From Methylobacterium sp. Leaf465 (lineage in GTDB: Bacteria > Pseudomonadota > Alphaproteobacteria > Rhizobiales > Beijerinckiaceae): a DNA stretch of 64,000 nucleotides. Below, one piece after another: positions 16,502-25,789 of this stretch. The notes beneath the pieces are model-generated. The model was not told the DNA's origin. It made no database searches and saw only the letters and a list, made by a program, of their open reading frames with translations. The DNA lies in NCBI RefSeq assembly GCF_001424705.1, contig NZ_LMRA01000048.1, positions 1-64,000 of the forward strand, given 5' to 3'. Every line of letters starts with the position of its first letter. Position 1 is the first letter of the stretch. Position numbers and translations under genes: made by a program.

Positions 16502-17530
16502 ATGAACGTCCAGAGGTCCCTGCACGAGCCGGAGCGCCGGCTCGTGACCCTGTCCGACGTGGCCCGCGAAGCCGGAGTCGGCGAGAGCACGGTCTCGCGC
16601 GTCCTGCGCAACCAGGGCTCGTTCTCGAAGCGCACGCAGGACCGGGTCGCGGAGGCGGTGGCGCGTCTCGGCTACGTGCCGAACCGGCTGGCCGGCATGC
16701 TGGCGGGCTCCGGTTCCACGGCGGGGGCCAAGCTCGTGGGGATCGTGATCCCGTCGCTCACCAACATCGTGTTCCCGGACCTCCTGCGGGGCGCCACGGC
16801 GGTCCTCGACCGCGGCGGCTTCCAGAGCGTGATCGGGGTCTCCGACTACGACCCGGAGCGGGAGGAGGCGCTGATCGGCGCCCTCCTCTCCTGGCGTCCC
16901 GCCGGCCTCATCGTCACCGGCCTGGAACACACGCCCGGCGCGCTCGCTCGCCTGCGGGCGAGCGGCATTCGCATCGTCGAGATGATCGACACCGACGGGG
17001 CCGGCCTCGACATCGTGGTGGGATTCTCCAACCGGGCGGTGGGCTGCGACAGCGCCCGGCACCTGCTGGCACGGGGCTACCGCCGCATCGGCTTTGTCGG
17101 CCACGACATCACGCAGGATCTCCGCGCCGCCAAGCGGCTCGCGGGGTTCTGCGAAACCCTTCGGGAGGCGGGCTGCCCCCTGGCGGAGCGCGAGATCGCG
17201 TCCGGACCCTCTTCGGCCGCTGCCGGGCGGGAGGCCCTGGCGCGGCTGGTCGGCCGCCGGCCCGACCTCGATGCGGTCTACTTCTCCAACGACGACATGG
17301 CGCTGGGCGGCTACTTCCACTGTCTCGCGGACGGGATCGCGGTGCCGGGACGCCTCGCCCTGTTCGGCTTCAACGCCCTCGACATCGCCGCCGCCCTGCC
17401 GCAGCCGCTGACCACCATCCGCACGCCGCGCCTGGAGATCGGCGCCGCCGCCGCCGAGCGCCTCGCCGCCGACGGCCCGGCCGAGACCGTCGATCTCGGC
17501 TACGAACTGATCGCGGGCGCCACCGCCTGA
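16502..17530 (+). CDS. LacI-family regulator of the tetronate locus
   Basis: 342 residues. The HTH occupies about residues 15-40 (VTLSDVAREAGVGESTVSRV) and the hinge helix follows at YVPNRLAGMLAGS. The periplasmic-binding-like domain runs from about 70 to the end, with VGIVIPSLTNIVFPDLLRGA and PGRLALFGFNALDIA. It is divergent from the uptake/catabolism operon and 35 nt upstream of otnC, with which it is probably co-transcribed. The ligand is probably a tetronate or its oxo-derivative (inferred). Confidence 0.92.
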   Translation: MNVQRSLHEPERRLVTLSDVAREAGVGESTVSRVLRNQGSFSKRTQDRVAEAVARLGYVPNRLAGMLAGSGSTAGAKLVGIVIPSLTNIVFPDLLRGATAVLDRGGFQSVIGVSDYDPEREEALIGALLSWRPAGLIVTGLEHTPGALARLRASGIRIVEMIDTDGAGLDIVVGFSNRAVGCDSARHLLARGYRRIGFVGHDITQDLRAAKRLAGFCETLREAGCPLAEREIASGPSSAAAGREALARLVGRRPDLDAVYFSNDDMALGGYFHCLADGIAVPGRLALFGFNALDIAAALPQPLTTIRTPRLEIGAAAAERLAADGPAETVDLGYELIAGATA

Positions 17531-17565
17531 GATCGCCCCCTCCTCCCGTGACCTGAAGGGATTTC

Positions 17566-18237
17566 ATGAGCGAATCGAAGCTTCGCGAGCAGATCTGCCG
17601 GTTCGGCCGCTCGCTGTTCGAGCGCGGCCTGACGCCGGGCTCGTCGGGCAACATCTCCCTGCGCCTGGACGACGGCGGCTGGCTGGTGACGCCGACCAAC
17701 GCGTCGCTGGGCTTCCTCGACCCAGGCACGATCTCACGCCTGGACGCGAAGGGCGCCCTGGTCTCGGGCCACGTGCCCACCAAGGAGATCCCGCTCCATG
17801 CGGCGCTCTACGATAGCCGCACGGAGGCGCGCGCCATCGTCCATCTGCACTCGACCCATGCGGTGGCGGTGTCGATGCTGCCCGAGATCGACCCCAAGGC
17901 GGTACTGCCGCCGCTGACGCCGTATTACCTGATGCGGGCCGGGGCCACGGCCCTGGTGCCGTATTACCGGCCCGGCGACCCGGCGGTGGCGGACGCGATC
18001 CGGGGGTTGGCCGGCCGCTACGCCTCGGTGCTGCTGGCTAACCACGGCCCGGTGGTGGCTGGCTCCACCCTGGAGAACGCGGTCTTCGCGACCGAGGAGC
18101 TGGAAGAGACGGCCAAGCTCTACCTGCTCCTGCGCAACCTCAACCCGCGCCACCTCTCGCCGGGGCAGGTGCAGGACCTCGTCAGCCATTTCGGCCTGAC
18201 CCTGCCGGAGCCCGACGGGCACGACCACGGGCACTGA
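17566..18237 (+). CDS. otnC: 3-oxo-tetronate 4-phosphate decarboxylase (class II aldolase fold)
   Basis: 223 residues. GLTPGSSGNISLRLDDGGWL is the class II aldolase phosphate loop. Metal ligands lie in IVHLHSTHAVAVSML (two histidines) and NHGPVVAGSTLENAVFATEE. It decarboxylates 3-oxo-tetronate 4-phosphate to dihydroxyacetone phosphate and ends the pathway. The C-terminus is a short His-rich tail, DGHDHGH, beyond the fold. The gene follows the LacI regulator rather than the enzyme operon, so it is on the other divergent transcript. Confidence 0.9.
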   Translation: MSESKLREQICRFGRSLFERGLTPGSSGNISLRLDDGGWLVTPTNASLGFLDPGTISRLDAKGALVSGHVPTKEIPLHAALYDSRTEARAIVHLHSTHAVAVSMLPEIDPKAVLPPLTPYYLMRAGATALVPYYRPGDPAVADAIRGLAGRYASVLLANHGPVVAGSTLENAVFATEELEETAKLYLLLRNLNPRHLSPGQVQDLVSHFGLTLPEPDGHDHGH

Positions 18238-18277
18238 GCGGCGCGCTGAAACGCGCGCTGCGCGGCCGAGGGCCCCG

Positions 18278-19372
18278 TCAGGCCGCCACCTCGATCTGCG
18301 CCGTGGGCAGGGTCGCGGCGATCTCGGCGGCGATGCCGGCCGAGGCGATGTTCTTGGACTTGGCCTCGATCTCGAAATCCGCCCAGGCCATGTGGCGGGC
18401 CACCAGGGCGTTCACGGCCCGGTTCCACATCATGTCGGAATGGGCGGCCAGATCGCGCCAGTTGTGACCGGCCTCGGTCAGGGCGGCGAAGTCCGGCAGG
18501 GCGTCGGGCGTATGCCCCTCCAGCAGGGCTTCGCGCGAGACGCTGATATGGGCCACGGGGCGCACGCCCCGCCAGGACTCGCGCACCCGGGCGACGCGGG
18601 GATCGTCGGGCTCGATGTACGCACCCCGACTCTCGACCCAGTGGTGGTGCAGGTCGAGCACCACCGGCACGACGTCGGCCAGCTCCAGCACCGTGTCCAA
18701 TCCGAAGAAATTCTCGTCGTTCTCGACGGTGAGGAGATCGCGCGCCGTCTGCGAGAGCTTGGGCAGGCTGGCGCGAAACCCTGCGATGCCGGGGTCGCGG
18801 GCACCGACATGGATGTTGATGTGGGCCCCGTGCGGATGCCAGCCCTGGCCGTAGCCGAGCATCGCCATGAGTTCGGCATGGTGCTCCAGCTCCTCGATGC
18901 CGTTGCGCTGGGCCGCCGGGTTCTGCGAGGCGATGACGCAGAACGGGCCGGGATGGAAGCTCAGGCGCACCGAACCGGCCCGGGCGATCGCGCCGATCCG
19001 GGCGAGGCCGTCCTGGACGAGGCGGCGCATCTCGGGCTCGGCATAGAGGTCCCGCGCCACCGCGTGGGTGTAGCCGGGCAGGACGTTGCTGGCGATCCGC
19101 AGCAGGCGCTCGATCGCGGGCCGGGCGGCGACCCAGGCCACCTGCCGCTCCAGGGCACCGAGGTTGTGGCGCACGAGGCCCTCCAGCTTGTCCCGGCGCG
19201 CGCTGGGCGCCAGGGTCTTCAGGTGCGCCATGGTGGCGTGGGTGAGGTTCATCTGCAGGGTCGCCTCGCGGGCGGCCTTCAGGGTCTTGAAGGGCTCGGA
19301 CGGTGGCTCGAGGATGAACTTGCAGCAGAAGCCGAGGCGGGGTGCGGAATCGGTCGAGGCTGGATCGGTCAT
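18278..19372 (-). CDS. uvsE: UV damage endonuclease UvsE/UvdE-like
   Basis: 364 residues of a TIM-barrel phosphoesterase-like protein. RLGFCCKFI at the N-terminus, LSFHPGPFCVIAS near 135, HINIHVGARD near 185, LTVENDENFFG near 218 and VVLDLHHHWVES near 238 reproduce the metal-ligand pattern of UvdE (His, Glu, Asp and His clusters). It nicks 5' of pyrimidine dimers and other lesions, independently of UvrABC. Convergent with otnC and read toward it. A homologous xylose-isomerase-like enzyme is the main alternative. Confidence 0.8.
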   Translation of the reverse strand: MTDPASTDSAPRLGFCCKFILEPPSEPFKTLKAAREATLQMNLTHATMAHLKTLAPSARRDKLEGLVRHNLGALERQVAWVAARPAIERLLRIASNVLPGYTHAVARDLYAEPEMRRLVQDGLARIGAIARAGSVRLSFHPGPFCVIASQNPAAQRNGIEELEHHAELMAMLGYGQGWHPHGAHINIHVGARDPGIAGFRASLPKLSQTARDLLTVENDENFFGLDTVLELADVVPVVLDLHHHWVESRGAYIEPDDPRVARVRESWRGVRPVAHISVSREALLEGHTPDALPDFAALTEAGHNWRDLAAHSDMMWNRAVNALVARHMAWADFEIEAKSKNIASAGIAAEIAATLPTAQIEVAA

Positions 19373-19476
19373 GGGGCGATAACGCGGCGAAGCGGCATTG
19401 GTGCACGGCCGGAACCGGGGACCGGATGCGGTGCGTTGCCCCCGCGCCGACGGCCCCGTCGGCGCCGGAGAGTCCC

Positions 19477-19866
19477 ATGGACGGCAAGTTTACTGAGGCC
19501 AAGCTCGCGGATCAGGTCCGGCGTGCGGCCGACCTCGCCCGTCGCCTGACCCTGGCCTATCCGCGGGGATCGCGCCGCGACGACTTCCCCTTCGCCGTGG
19601 TGGCGGCCTTCGACGCCGACATCCGGGGCCGCGTCGAGCGCGACCGCCGGATCGAGGACGAGCGCGACCGGGTGCTCATCGCCGCCGTCAACTTCGCCGA
19701 GACGCCGCCCGACGACGAGCCCGAGGCCGTGGAGCCGGCGCGAAGCGCCCTCGTGGCGGCCATCGACTATCTCGAGGAGGCGACCCTGCGCTTCGGGATC
19801 GTCAACCGCGAGGGGGCGCGGCTCGGCTACGGCGAGGCCGGCCAGCGGGTCGCGACCCTGGCCTGA
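19477..19866 (+). CDS. Conserved hypothetical, charged cytosolic protein
   Basis: 129 residues from the ATG at 19477; the longer frame upstream overlaps the uvsE promoter region and looks non-coding. The product is highly charged (Arg/Asp/Glu rich), with long helical stretches such as ALVAAIDYLEEATLRFGIVN, and has no signal or membrane segment. No domain recognised. Codon usage matches neighbouring genes, so it is probably real. Confidence 0.55.
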   Translation: MDGKFTEAKLADQVRRAADLARRLTLAYPRGSRRDDFPFAVVAAFDADIRGRVERDRRIEDERDRVLIAAVNFAETPPDDEPEAVEPARSALVAAIDYLEEATLRFGIVNREGARLGYGEAGQRVATLA

Positions 19867-19993
19867 CGGGCGCCCCGCCGCGCTTCGCCGAATTTGTGAT
19901 GCCCTGCCCTGCGACCCCGGGCCCGGCCCGCGCGTTACCCACACCCGCCGGCGCGATTCCGACGGGTCGTCCTACCAAAGTGGTCTCCTCCCG

Positions 19994-20125
19994 ATGCGTC
20001 GCCTGTTCCCCGTCTTCATCGCCGCCGTCGCTCTCCTGGCGGGGGTGATCCTGTTCACCTTCGTCAAGCACGGCGACACCGCCCACACCCAGCCGGTGCC
20101 GGAAGCCGGCGCGAGCGCCCGCTGA
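19994..20125 (+). CDS. Small single-pass membrane protein, 43 residues
   Basis: MRRLFPVFIAAVALLAGVIL leads one hydrophobic segment (about residues 5-24) after an Arg-rich start, then a short polar tail ending PEAGASAR. The stop overlaps the ATG of the next small membrane gene by one base (TGATG). Too short for domain assignment; the coupling and clean hydrophobic profile support it. Confidence 0.5.
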   Translation: MRRLFPVFIAAVALLAGVILFTFVKHGDTAHTQPVPEAGASAR

Positions 20126-20337
20126 TGCCGCGCTGGTTGCCCCTGGCGGGCGCCGCCCTCCTCGCCATCCTGGTGGTGATCGGCCTCGGGTTCTGGAAGT
20201 ATGATCGCCTGCAGGAGGCGCGCATCGAGAATGGCGGACGTCCGGCCATCCCCGCCTGCGCGCCCGACCGCATCGGCGAGACGGGACTGGCCGCCAACTG
20301 CCCCGGCACCGCCTTCCCGCCCGCCAAGGCACCCTGA
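20125..20337 (+). CDS. Small membrane-anchored protein, 70 residues
   Basis: MPRWLPLAGAALLAILVVIG and following LGFWKYDRL form one N-terminal membrane helix. The rest is soluble, with two cysteines (IPACAPD and LAANCPGT) that could form a disulfide outside the cytoplasm. It is translationally coupled to the 43-residue gene before it. Directly after, a 14-bp direct repeat (AAGGCACCCTGAGG at about 20326 and 20344) spans the stop codon. Function unknown. Confidence 0.55.
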   Translation: MPRWLPLAGAALLAILVVIGLGFWKYDRLQEARIENGGRPAIPACAPDRIGETGLAANCPGTAFPPAKAP

Positions 20338-20406
20338 GGGATCAAGGCACCCTGAGGAACCGGACGCGGCGTCCGAGACCCGGAGTGGGTAAGGGAGGCT
20401 GGACGG

Positions 20407-21600
20407 ATGCACGCTCCCCCTGCCCGGTCCGGCCTCGGCGCCTTCCCGGCCTTCGTCTTCCTGCAGGGCAGCCTCTACGCCGCCTACGGGATGGTCTCGC
20501 CGTTCCTGCCGAGCTTCCTCGGCGACCGCGGGCTCGACGCCTCCGAGATCGGCATCGTGCTCGCAGGCGGGACGCTGATGCGCCTCGTGGCCGGACCGGT
20601 GGCGGGGCGGATCGCGGATCGCCTCGACGCCACCCGGGCTGTCCTCGCCGCCGGATCCGCCGCCGCCGGGCTCCTGGCCTTCGCCACCCTCCTCGGGCAC
20701 GGCTTCCCCGCGCTCCTCGTCCTGGGCCTTGCGCAGGCCCTCGCCCTCGCGGCCCTCGCGCCCCTGTCCGATGCCCTCACCCTCGCGGCGATGGAGCGGG
20801 AGAGGACCTTCGCGTATGGGTGGGTCCGAGGCGCCGGTTCGGCCGCCTTCATCCTGGCGACCCTGGTGTCCGGGCAGGCCGTCGCCTGGGCCGGCCTGCC
20901 CAGCATCCTGGTCTCGAGCGGGCTGCTGTTCCTGCTCACCGCCCTCGCCGTCCGCCGGGTGCCCGCGGCCCCGCGGACCGGACACCCGAGCTCCCCGGCT
21001 CCGGAAGCGCCCACCCGCACCACCCTGCGCGCCCTGCTCGCGGTGCCGCTCTTCCGGCGGGTGCTCCTGGTGGCGGCCCTCGTCATCGGCAGCCACGCCC
21101 TGCACGAGGCCTTCGCGGTGATCCGCTGGCGGGCGGCGGGCCTCGGCCCCGGCACCGTCAGCCTGCTCTGGTCCCTGGCCGTGCTCTCGGAGGTCGTGGT
21201 GTTCGTCCTGTGCGGCTCCTGGCTGCTGGAGCGCCTCGGCACCGCCGGGGCGGCGATGCTGGCGGCCGGCGCCGGGATCCTGCGCTGGGCGATCCTGGCG
21301 ACCACGGTGGCGGTGCCGATGCTGGCGATCGGCCAGGCCCTGCACGGCTTCACCTTCGCGCTGCTGCACCTGGCCAACATGCGCCTCCTCGCCGACCTCG
21401 TACCCGCCCGTGGCGCCGCCACCGCCCAGACCCTCTACGCGACCCTCGGCCTCGGGCTCGCGAACACCGTCCTGACCGGCCTGTCCGGGTGGCTCTACGG
21501 GCGGTTCGGGGCGGATGCGTTCTGGAGCATGGCGGCGCTCTGCGCGGGCGCGCTGCCCCTGGCGGCCGGCCTCCGGCGCCCCGCCCCGCAGGCCGTCTGA
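20407..21600 (+). CDS. MFS transporter, 3-phenylpropionate-permease-like
   Basis: 397 residues with about 12 helices. FPAFVFLQGSLYAAYGMVSP begins the MFS_1-like/HcaT pattern, FLGDRGLDASEIGIVLAGG follows, and FAYGWVRGAGSAAFILATLV sits between helices 4 and 5. The second half has LHGFTFALLHLANMRLLADL. Substrate unknown; acids are common for this group. Convergent with the TetR gene 5 nt after its stop, so control by that regulator is not evident from layout alone. Confidence 0.82.
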   Translation: MHAPPARSGLGAFPAFVFLQGSLYAAYGMVSPFLPSFLGDRGLDASEIGIVLAGGTLMRLVAGPVAGRIADRLDATRAVLAAGSAAAGLLAFATLLGHGFPALLVLGLAQALALAALAPLSDALTLAAMERERTFAYGWVRGAGSAAFILATLVSGQAVAWAGLPSILVSSGLLFLLTALAVRRVPAAPRTGHPSSPAPEAPTRTTLRALLAVPLFRRVLLVAALVIGSHALHEAFAVIRWRAAGLGPGTVSLLWSLAVLSEVVVFVLCGSWLLERLGTAGAAMLAAGAGILRWAILATTVAVPMLAIGQALHGFTFALLHLANMRLLADLVPARGAATAQTLYATLGLGLANTVLTGLSGWLYGRFGADAFWSMAALCAGALPLAAGLRRPAPQAV

Positions 21601-21605
21601 CCGGG

Positions 21606-22241
21606 TCAGGGCCGGCACGCCCGCAGGAAGAAGTCGAGCGAGCGCTTCAGCGTCGCGCGCTTGACGTGGGTCATGCCCGGCCGCTCCAGGCCCAGCTCCG
21701 TCCGGTCGACGAAACCCCGGATGGTCAGGCCCAGGAAGGCATCGGCCGCGTGCCGGACGTCGTCCACCGCGATCGCACCGGAGCGTACGCCGTCCTCCAG
21801 GCAGCGCTCCACCAGGGGCACCACCCGCGCCAGTCCGAAATCGTGGAGGGCCCGGGCGAATTCCGGGAAGCGTCCGGCCTCGGCCACCATCACCCGCCGG
21901 AACGCGATGCAGTCCGGCGTCACCACGGTCTCGAGGATCGCCAGGGCGATGCGGTGGAGGCGCTCCTCCACCGATCCGGCTTCCGCCGCCACCTTCTCGA
22001 TGGAGGGCACGTTCTCCTCGATGAAGCGCACGCACACGGCCTCGAACAGATCGACCTTCGAGGCGAAGCGCGCGTAGATCGTCTTCTTCGAGAGGCCGGC
22101 CGAGCCCGCGATGGCATCGATGCTCGCCGCCTCGAAGCCCTCGGTGAGGAACACGACCCGGGCGGCGTCGAGGACGCGCAGCAGCACGTCGCCCTCGGTC
22201 CCGCGCGGCGGGCGACCGAGGCGCCGGGGTGGCGACGGCAT
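21606..22241 (-). CDS. TetR-family regulator
   Basis: 211 residues from the ATG at 22241 (MPSPPRRLGRPPRG); an upstream in-frame ATG adds 34 unlikely residues. The HTH reads AARVVFLTEGFEAASIDAIA then GSAGLSKKTIYARFASKVDL. The C-terminal ligand domain resembles the AefR/TetR_C_7 type (FRRVMVAEAGRFPEFARALH). It lies 14 nt before the 3' end of MFS on the opposite strand and upstream of nothing else, so targets cannot be assigned. Confidence 0.88.
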   Translation of the reverse strand: MPSPPRRLGRPPRGTEGDVLLRVLDAARVVFLTEGFEAASIDAIAGSAGLSKKTIYARFASKVDLFEAVCVRFIEENVPSIEKVAAEAGSVEERLHRIALAILETVVTPDCIAFRRVMVAEAGRFPEFARALHDFGLARVVPLVERCLEDGVRSGAIAVDDVRHAADAFLGLTIRGFVDRTELGLERPGMTHVKRATLKRSLDFFLRACRP

Positions 22242-22362
22242 CACGTCCCTCTGAGCCACGGCGCGGTGTCCTCCCCCCGGGAAACGATGCCAGTCCTCTC
22301 CGGGGAAGACCAGGGACGCGGCGTGATGCGGATGTGGACCCACGGCGTCCCGACCCGCTCCG

Positions 22363-23592
22363 TCAGAAGAACGCCTGCAGGCCCGTCTGCGCCCGGCCGA
22401 GGATCAGCGCATGGACGTCGTGCGTGCCCTCATAGGTGTTCACCGTCTCGAGGTTCTGGGCGTGACGCATCACGTGGTACTCGCCCATGATGCCGTTGCC
22501 GCCGTGCATGTCCCGGGCGACCCGGGCGATGTCGAGCGCCTTGCCGCAGTTGTTGCGCTTGATCAGCGAGATCATCTCGGGCGCCATCCGGCCCGCGTCG
22601 AACAGGCGCCCGACGCGCAGGGCGGCCTGGAACCCGAGGGCGATCTCGGTCTGCATGTCGGCGAGCTTCTTCTGCACGAGCTGGGTCTGGGCCAGCGGTC
22701 GGCCGAACTGCTTGCGCTCCAGGGTGTAGGACCGGGCCCGGTGCCAGCAATCCTCCGCCGCCCCCATGGCGCCCCAGGCGATGCCGTAGCGGGCCCGGTT
22801 CAGGCAACCGAACGGCCCCTTCAGGCCCGAGACGTTCGGCAGGAGCGCGTCCTCGCCGACCTCGACGTCCTCCATCACGATCTCGCCCGTGGTGGAGGCG
22901 CGCAACGAGAGCTTGCCCTTCAGGATGGGCGCGGAGAGACCCGGCATGCCCTTCTCCAGGATGAAGCCCCGGATCGCGCCCTCATGCGCCTCGGACTTGG
23001 CCCAGACCACGAAGACGTCGGCGAAGGGCGCGTTCGAGATCCACGTCTTGGCCCCCGACAGGCGGTAGCCCCCGTCGGTCTTCACGGCCTTCGTCGTCAT
23101 GCCGGCCGGGTCCGAGCCGGCATCGGGCTCGGTCAGGCCGAAGCAGCCGATCCACGCCCCCGAGGCGAGCTTGGGCAGGAATTTCTGGCGCTGCGCCTCC
23201 GAGCCGTAGGCGTGGATCGGGTACATCACGAGGGAGGATTGCACGCTCATCATCGAGCGGTAGCCGGAATCCACCGCCTCGACGGCACGGGCCACGAGGC
23301 CGTAGGCGACGTAAGTCGCGCCGGCGCCGCCATAGGCCTCCGGCAGGGTGACGCCGAGGAGCCCGCGCTCGCCCATCCTCCGGAACAGCTCCGGGTTGCT
23401 GGTCTCCTGCGCGTAGGCCTCGACGATGCCGGGCAGGAGCTCCTCCTGCGCGAAGGCCCGGGCGGCCTCGTGGATGGCGCGCTCGTCGTCGCTGAGCTGG
23501 TCGTCGAGGAGGAAGGGATCGTCCCAGGCAAAGCTCGCCGAGGCGGGGGCGGTGGGCGCGGCGGAGCCGGGCGGGCGCGTCGGGGCGTTCAT
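22363..23592 (-). CDS. gcdH: Glutaryl-CoA dehydrogenase
   Basis: 409 residues. Acyl-CoA dehydrogenase with FAD motifs [16 protein letters not shown] and [16 protein letters not shown]. The C-terminal region has [20 protein letters not shown] and [20 protein letters not shown], whose Glu is the catalytic base. The [20 protein letters not shown] motif is GcdH-specific. It oxidises and decarboxylates glutaryl-CoA to crotonyl-CoA in lysine/tryptophan breakdown. Divergent from a CaiB-family CoA transferase. Confidence 0.92.
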   Translation of the reverse strand: MNAPTRPPGSAAPTAPASASFAWDDPFLLDDQLSDDERAIHEAARAFAQEELLPGIVEAYAQETSNPELFRRMGERGLLGVTLPEAYGGAGATYVAYGLVARAVEAVDSGYRSMMSVQSSLVMYPIHAYGSEAQRQKFLPKLASGAWIGCFGLTEPDAGSDPAGMTTKAVKTDGGYRLSGAKTWISNAPFADVFVVWAKSEAHEGAIRGFILEKGMPGLSAPILKGKLSLRASTTGEIVMEDVEVGEDALLPNVSGLKGPFGCLNRARYGIAWGAMGAAEDCWHRARSYTLERKQFGRPLAQTQLVQKKLADMQTEIALGFQAALRVGRLFDAGRMAPEMISLIKRNNCGKALDIARVARDMHGGNGIMGEYHVMRHAQNLETVNTYEGTHDVHALILGRAQTGLQAFF

Positions 23593-23660
23593 GGGCGGTT
23601 CCTCGGGTTTCTGTGTTTTCGCGACCCTAACAGGCTCCGTCGGCGAGGCCACCTGTCCGG

Positions 23661-23678
23661 CCCGGAATCGGTTCCGGG
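23661..23678. promoter_or_regulatory. Palindrome between gcdH and the CoA transferase
   Basis: CCCGGAA and TTCCGGG (23661-23667, 23672-23678) flank TCGG in the 165-bp divergent intergenic region. It could be an operator shared by both genes. No regulator gene is adjacent, so this is only a candidate. Confidence 0.35.
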
Positions 23679-23757
23679 ATCGGGACCGAAACCTGATAGA
23701 CAGGCGCGGCTTGAAGCGGTGCTCCGGATGCCGCCCGCACGAGAGGGAGAACCGATC

Positions 23758-25008
23758 ATGGCCGAGACGACGGCGCGCGACGACGGCTCCCGCTCCCCTG
23801 CGCAGCCCCTGCCGCTCGACGGCATCCGCGTGCTCGACCTCTCGCGCGTGCTCGCCGGGCCCTGGAGCGCCATGTGCCTCGGCGACCTCGGCGCCGAGGT
23901 GATCAAGGTCGAGCACCCGGAGCGCGGCGACGACACCCGCGACTGGGGCCTGCGCACGGGGGCCACCAACACCTCGTACTTCGACGCCGCCAACCGCAAC
24001 AAGCGCTCGATCACCCTCGACCTCGCCACCCCGGAGGGCCTCGCCGTGGCGCGCGACCTCGCCCGCACCTGCGACGTGGTGGTGCAGAACTTCAAGACCG
24101 GCGGCGCCGACCGCCTCGGCCTCGGCTACGCGGACCTGAGCGCCGAGAACCCGCGCCTGATCTACTGCTCGATCTCCGGCTACGCCTCGGATGGGCCTGA
24201 GGCGACGCGGCCCGGCTACGACATCGTGGTCCAGGGCGAGGCCGGCCTGATGGCGCTGAACGGCGAGGCCGGCCGCCCGCCCCTGAAGTTCGGCCTCGCG
24301 GCGGTCGATCTCTTCACCGGGCAATACGCGGCCCAGGGGGTGCTCGCCGCCCTGTTCGAGCGCGAGCGCACCGGGCGCGGACGCCACATCGAACTCGCCC
24401 TGTTCGATTGCGGCCTGGCGCTCACCGCCTATTGCGGTCTGGAGGTGATGGTGCGCGGGCACGACCCCGCCCGCGCCGGCAACGCCCATCCGTCGATCGC
24501 CCCCTACGGCGTGTTCCAGGCCGGCGACGGACCCATCGTGCTGGCGGTGGGCAACAACGGGCAGTATCGCCGCCTCTGCGAGGGGGTCCTGGAGCGGCCG
24601 GACCTCGCCGCGGACCCGCGCTTCGCCACGAACCTGGAGCGCTCCCGCAACCGCGCGCAGTTCCTGCCGGCGATCGAGGCCGAGCTCGCCCGCTGGACCC
24701 GTGCCGATCTCATCGCCCGGCTGGACGCGGCCGGCATCCCCTGCGGCGAGGTGCTGGGCCTGCACGAGGCCCTGACCTCCGACAGGGCCCGGGCCGGCAA
24801 CCTCGTGCTGCCCCAGGGCGGCGACGCCGATCCCACCGCCTACGTCCTCGCCCCGCCCTACCGCCTCGACGGGGAGCGCCTGCCCGTCCGCCGCATGCCG
24901 CCGGCCCTCGGAGCGTCGAGCGCCGAGATCCGGGCGGACTGCGCGGCGCGGCGCGCGGCGGAGGCCGAGCGCCCCTCGGGCGACCCGGTCAAACCGGCAG
25001 GAGGGTGA
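23758..25008 (+). CDS. CaiB/BaiF CoA transferase, probable glutarate CoA-transferase
   Basis: 416 residues from the ATG at 23758 (AGGGAG upstream). Class III CoA-transferase motifs: [20 protein letters not shown] at the start, [15 protein letters not shown], the catalytic-Asp region [20 protein letters not shown], and [20 protein letters not shown]. Divergent pairing with gcdH is the arrangement of Pseudomonas gcdG and of SUGCT-type succinyl-CoA:glutarate transferases, which supports glutarate activation. The symbol gcdG is likely but not certain. Its end overlaps the convergent hydratase gene by 20 nt. Confidence 0.85.
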   Translation: MAETTARDDGSRSPAQPLPLDGIRVLDLSRVLAGPWSAMCLGDLGAEVIKVEHPERGDDTRDWGLRTGATNTSYFDAANRNKRSITLDLATPEGLAVARDLARTCDVVVQNFKTGGADRLGLGYADLSAENPRLIYCSISGYASDGPEATRPGYDIVVQGEAGLMALNGEAGRPPLKFGLAAVDLFTGQYAAQGVLAALFERERTGRGRHIELALFDCGLALTAYCGLEVMVRGHDPARAGNAHPSIAPYGVFQAGDGPIVLAVGNNGQYRRLCEGVLERPDLAADPRFATNLERSRNRAQFLPAIEAELARWTRADLIARLDAAGIPCGEVLGLHEALTSDRARAGNLVLPQGGDADPTAYVLAPPYRLDGERLPVRRMPPALGASSAEIRADCAARRAAEAERPSGDPVKPAGG

Positions 25009-25789
25009 ACCCGAGGCTCTGGCCGAGGAACCGAGCCGTGATCCGGCCCGGGCCGGTCAGGTCGAAGGGCACCGAGAGCGTGCCGGTGGAGACGAGGCTG
25101 CCGGCCGGGATCGTCGTGCCGCGCTCGCGCGCCACGGCCATCAGGTCCGTGAGCGCGGCCAGGGGATCGGTCTCGTCCTCCCCCGTCACGGCCCGCACCC
25201 GCTCCACGCCGTCGACCTCGACCACGAGGCCGCGCGCCACTTCGGCGAGGTCTCCCGTGGCCAGCACGGGGCCGAGCACCAGGGCCTGGAAGGCCGAATT
25301 GTCGGCCGCGAAGCTCGGCCAGCCGACGGCACGCCGATCGACGTAGCGGGACAGCACGAGCTCGAACGCTGCGCGGGTTTCGCCGACGACCTCGGCCGCC
25401 GGAACCACGGGGGCGTCGGGGGCGATGTCGCGGGCGATCCCGTAGGCGATCTCGAACTCGATCGTCACCGCCCCGGCATGGGGCATCCGGAGTTCGGCCC
25501 CGTCGCCATGGAGCCGGTCCCGCAGCACCCGCCCGGCGATGGAGCGGCCGACCCCCGAGCTGCGCTTGCCCTTGTGGCTGCCGATGGCGAGCTTCCAGCC
25601 GGCGGAGTCTGCGCCGAGCGCCGCCACGAGCCGGTCCTGGACGTCGTAGCCCTCGGACATCGTGCGCGGACGGACGGCCTCGGGCAGTTCGCCGAGCTGC
25701 CGCCCCGCGCGATAGGCCGCCAGCAGCAGGTCCGCGGCGGGCTGGGGATCGTAGGCTTTCAGCACGGCTTCGGGCAGGAACTCTGACAT
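24989..25789 (-). CDS. 2-oxopent-4-enoate hydratase-like (FAH superfamily)
   Basis: 266 residues. MhpD/XylJ-like: [20 protein letters not shown] corresponds to the conserved G-x-KIG region, [20 protein letters not shown] has the metal-binding E-x-E, and [20 protein letters not shown] with GSLVSTGTL follows. Such enzymes hydrate 2-oxo-4-enoates in meta-cleavage paths or act as oxaloacetate/oxalocrotonate decarboxylases. No aromatic ring-cleavage genes are nearby, so the substrate is unclear. Confidence 0.82.
   Translation of the reverse strand: MSEFLPEAVLKAYDPQPAADLLLAAYRAGRQLGELPEAVRPRTMSEGYDVQDRLVAALGADSAGWKLAIGSHKGKRSSGVGRSIAGRVLRDRLHGDGAELRMPHAGAVTIEFEIAYGIARDIAPDAPVVPAAEVVGETRAAFELVLSRYVDRRAVGWPSFAADNSAFQALVLGPVLATGDLAEVARGLVVEVDGVERVRAVTGEDETDPLAALTDLMAVARERGTTIPAGSLVSTGTLSVPFDLTGPGRITARFLGQSLGFTLLPV

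Noticed and set aside
18239-18260. Short hairpin between otnC and uvsE
   Set aside because: Only five or six GC pairs and no T tract; common by chance at this base composition.
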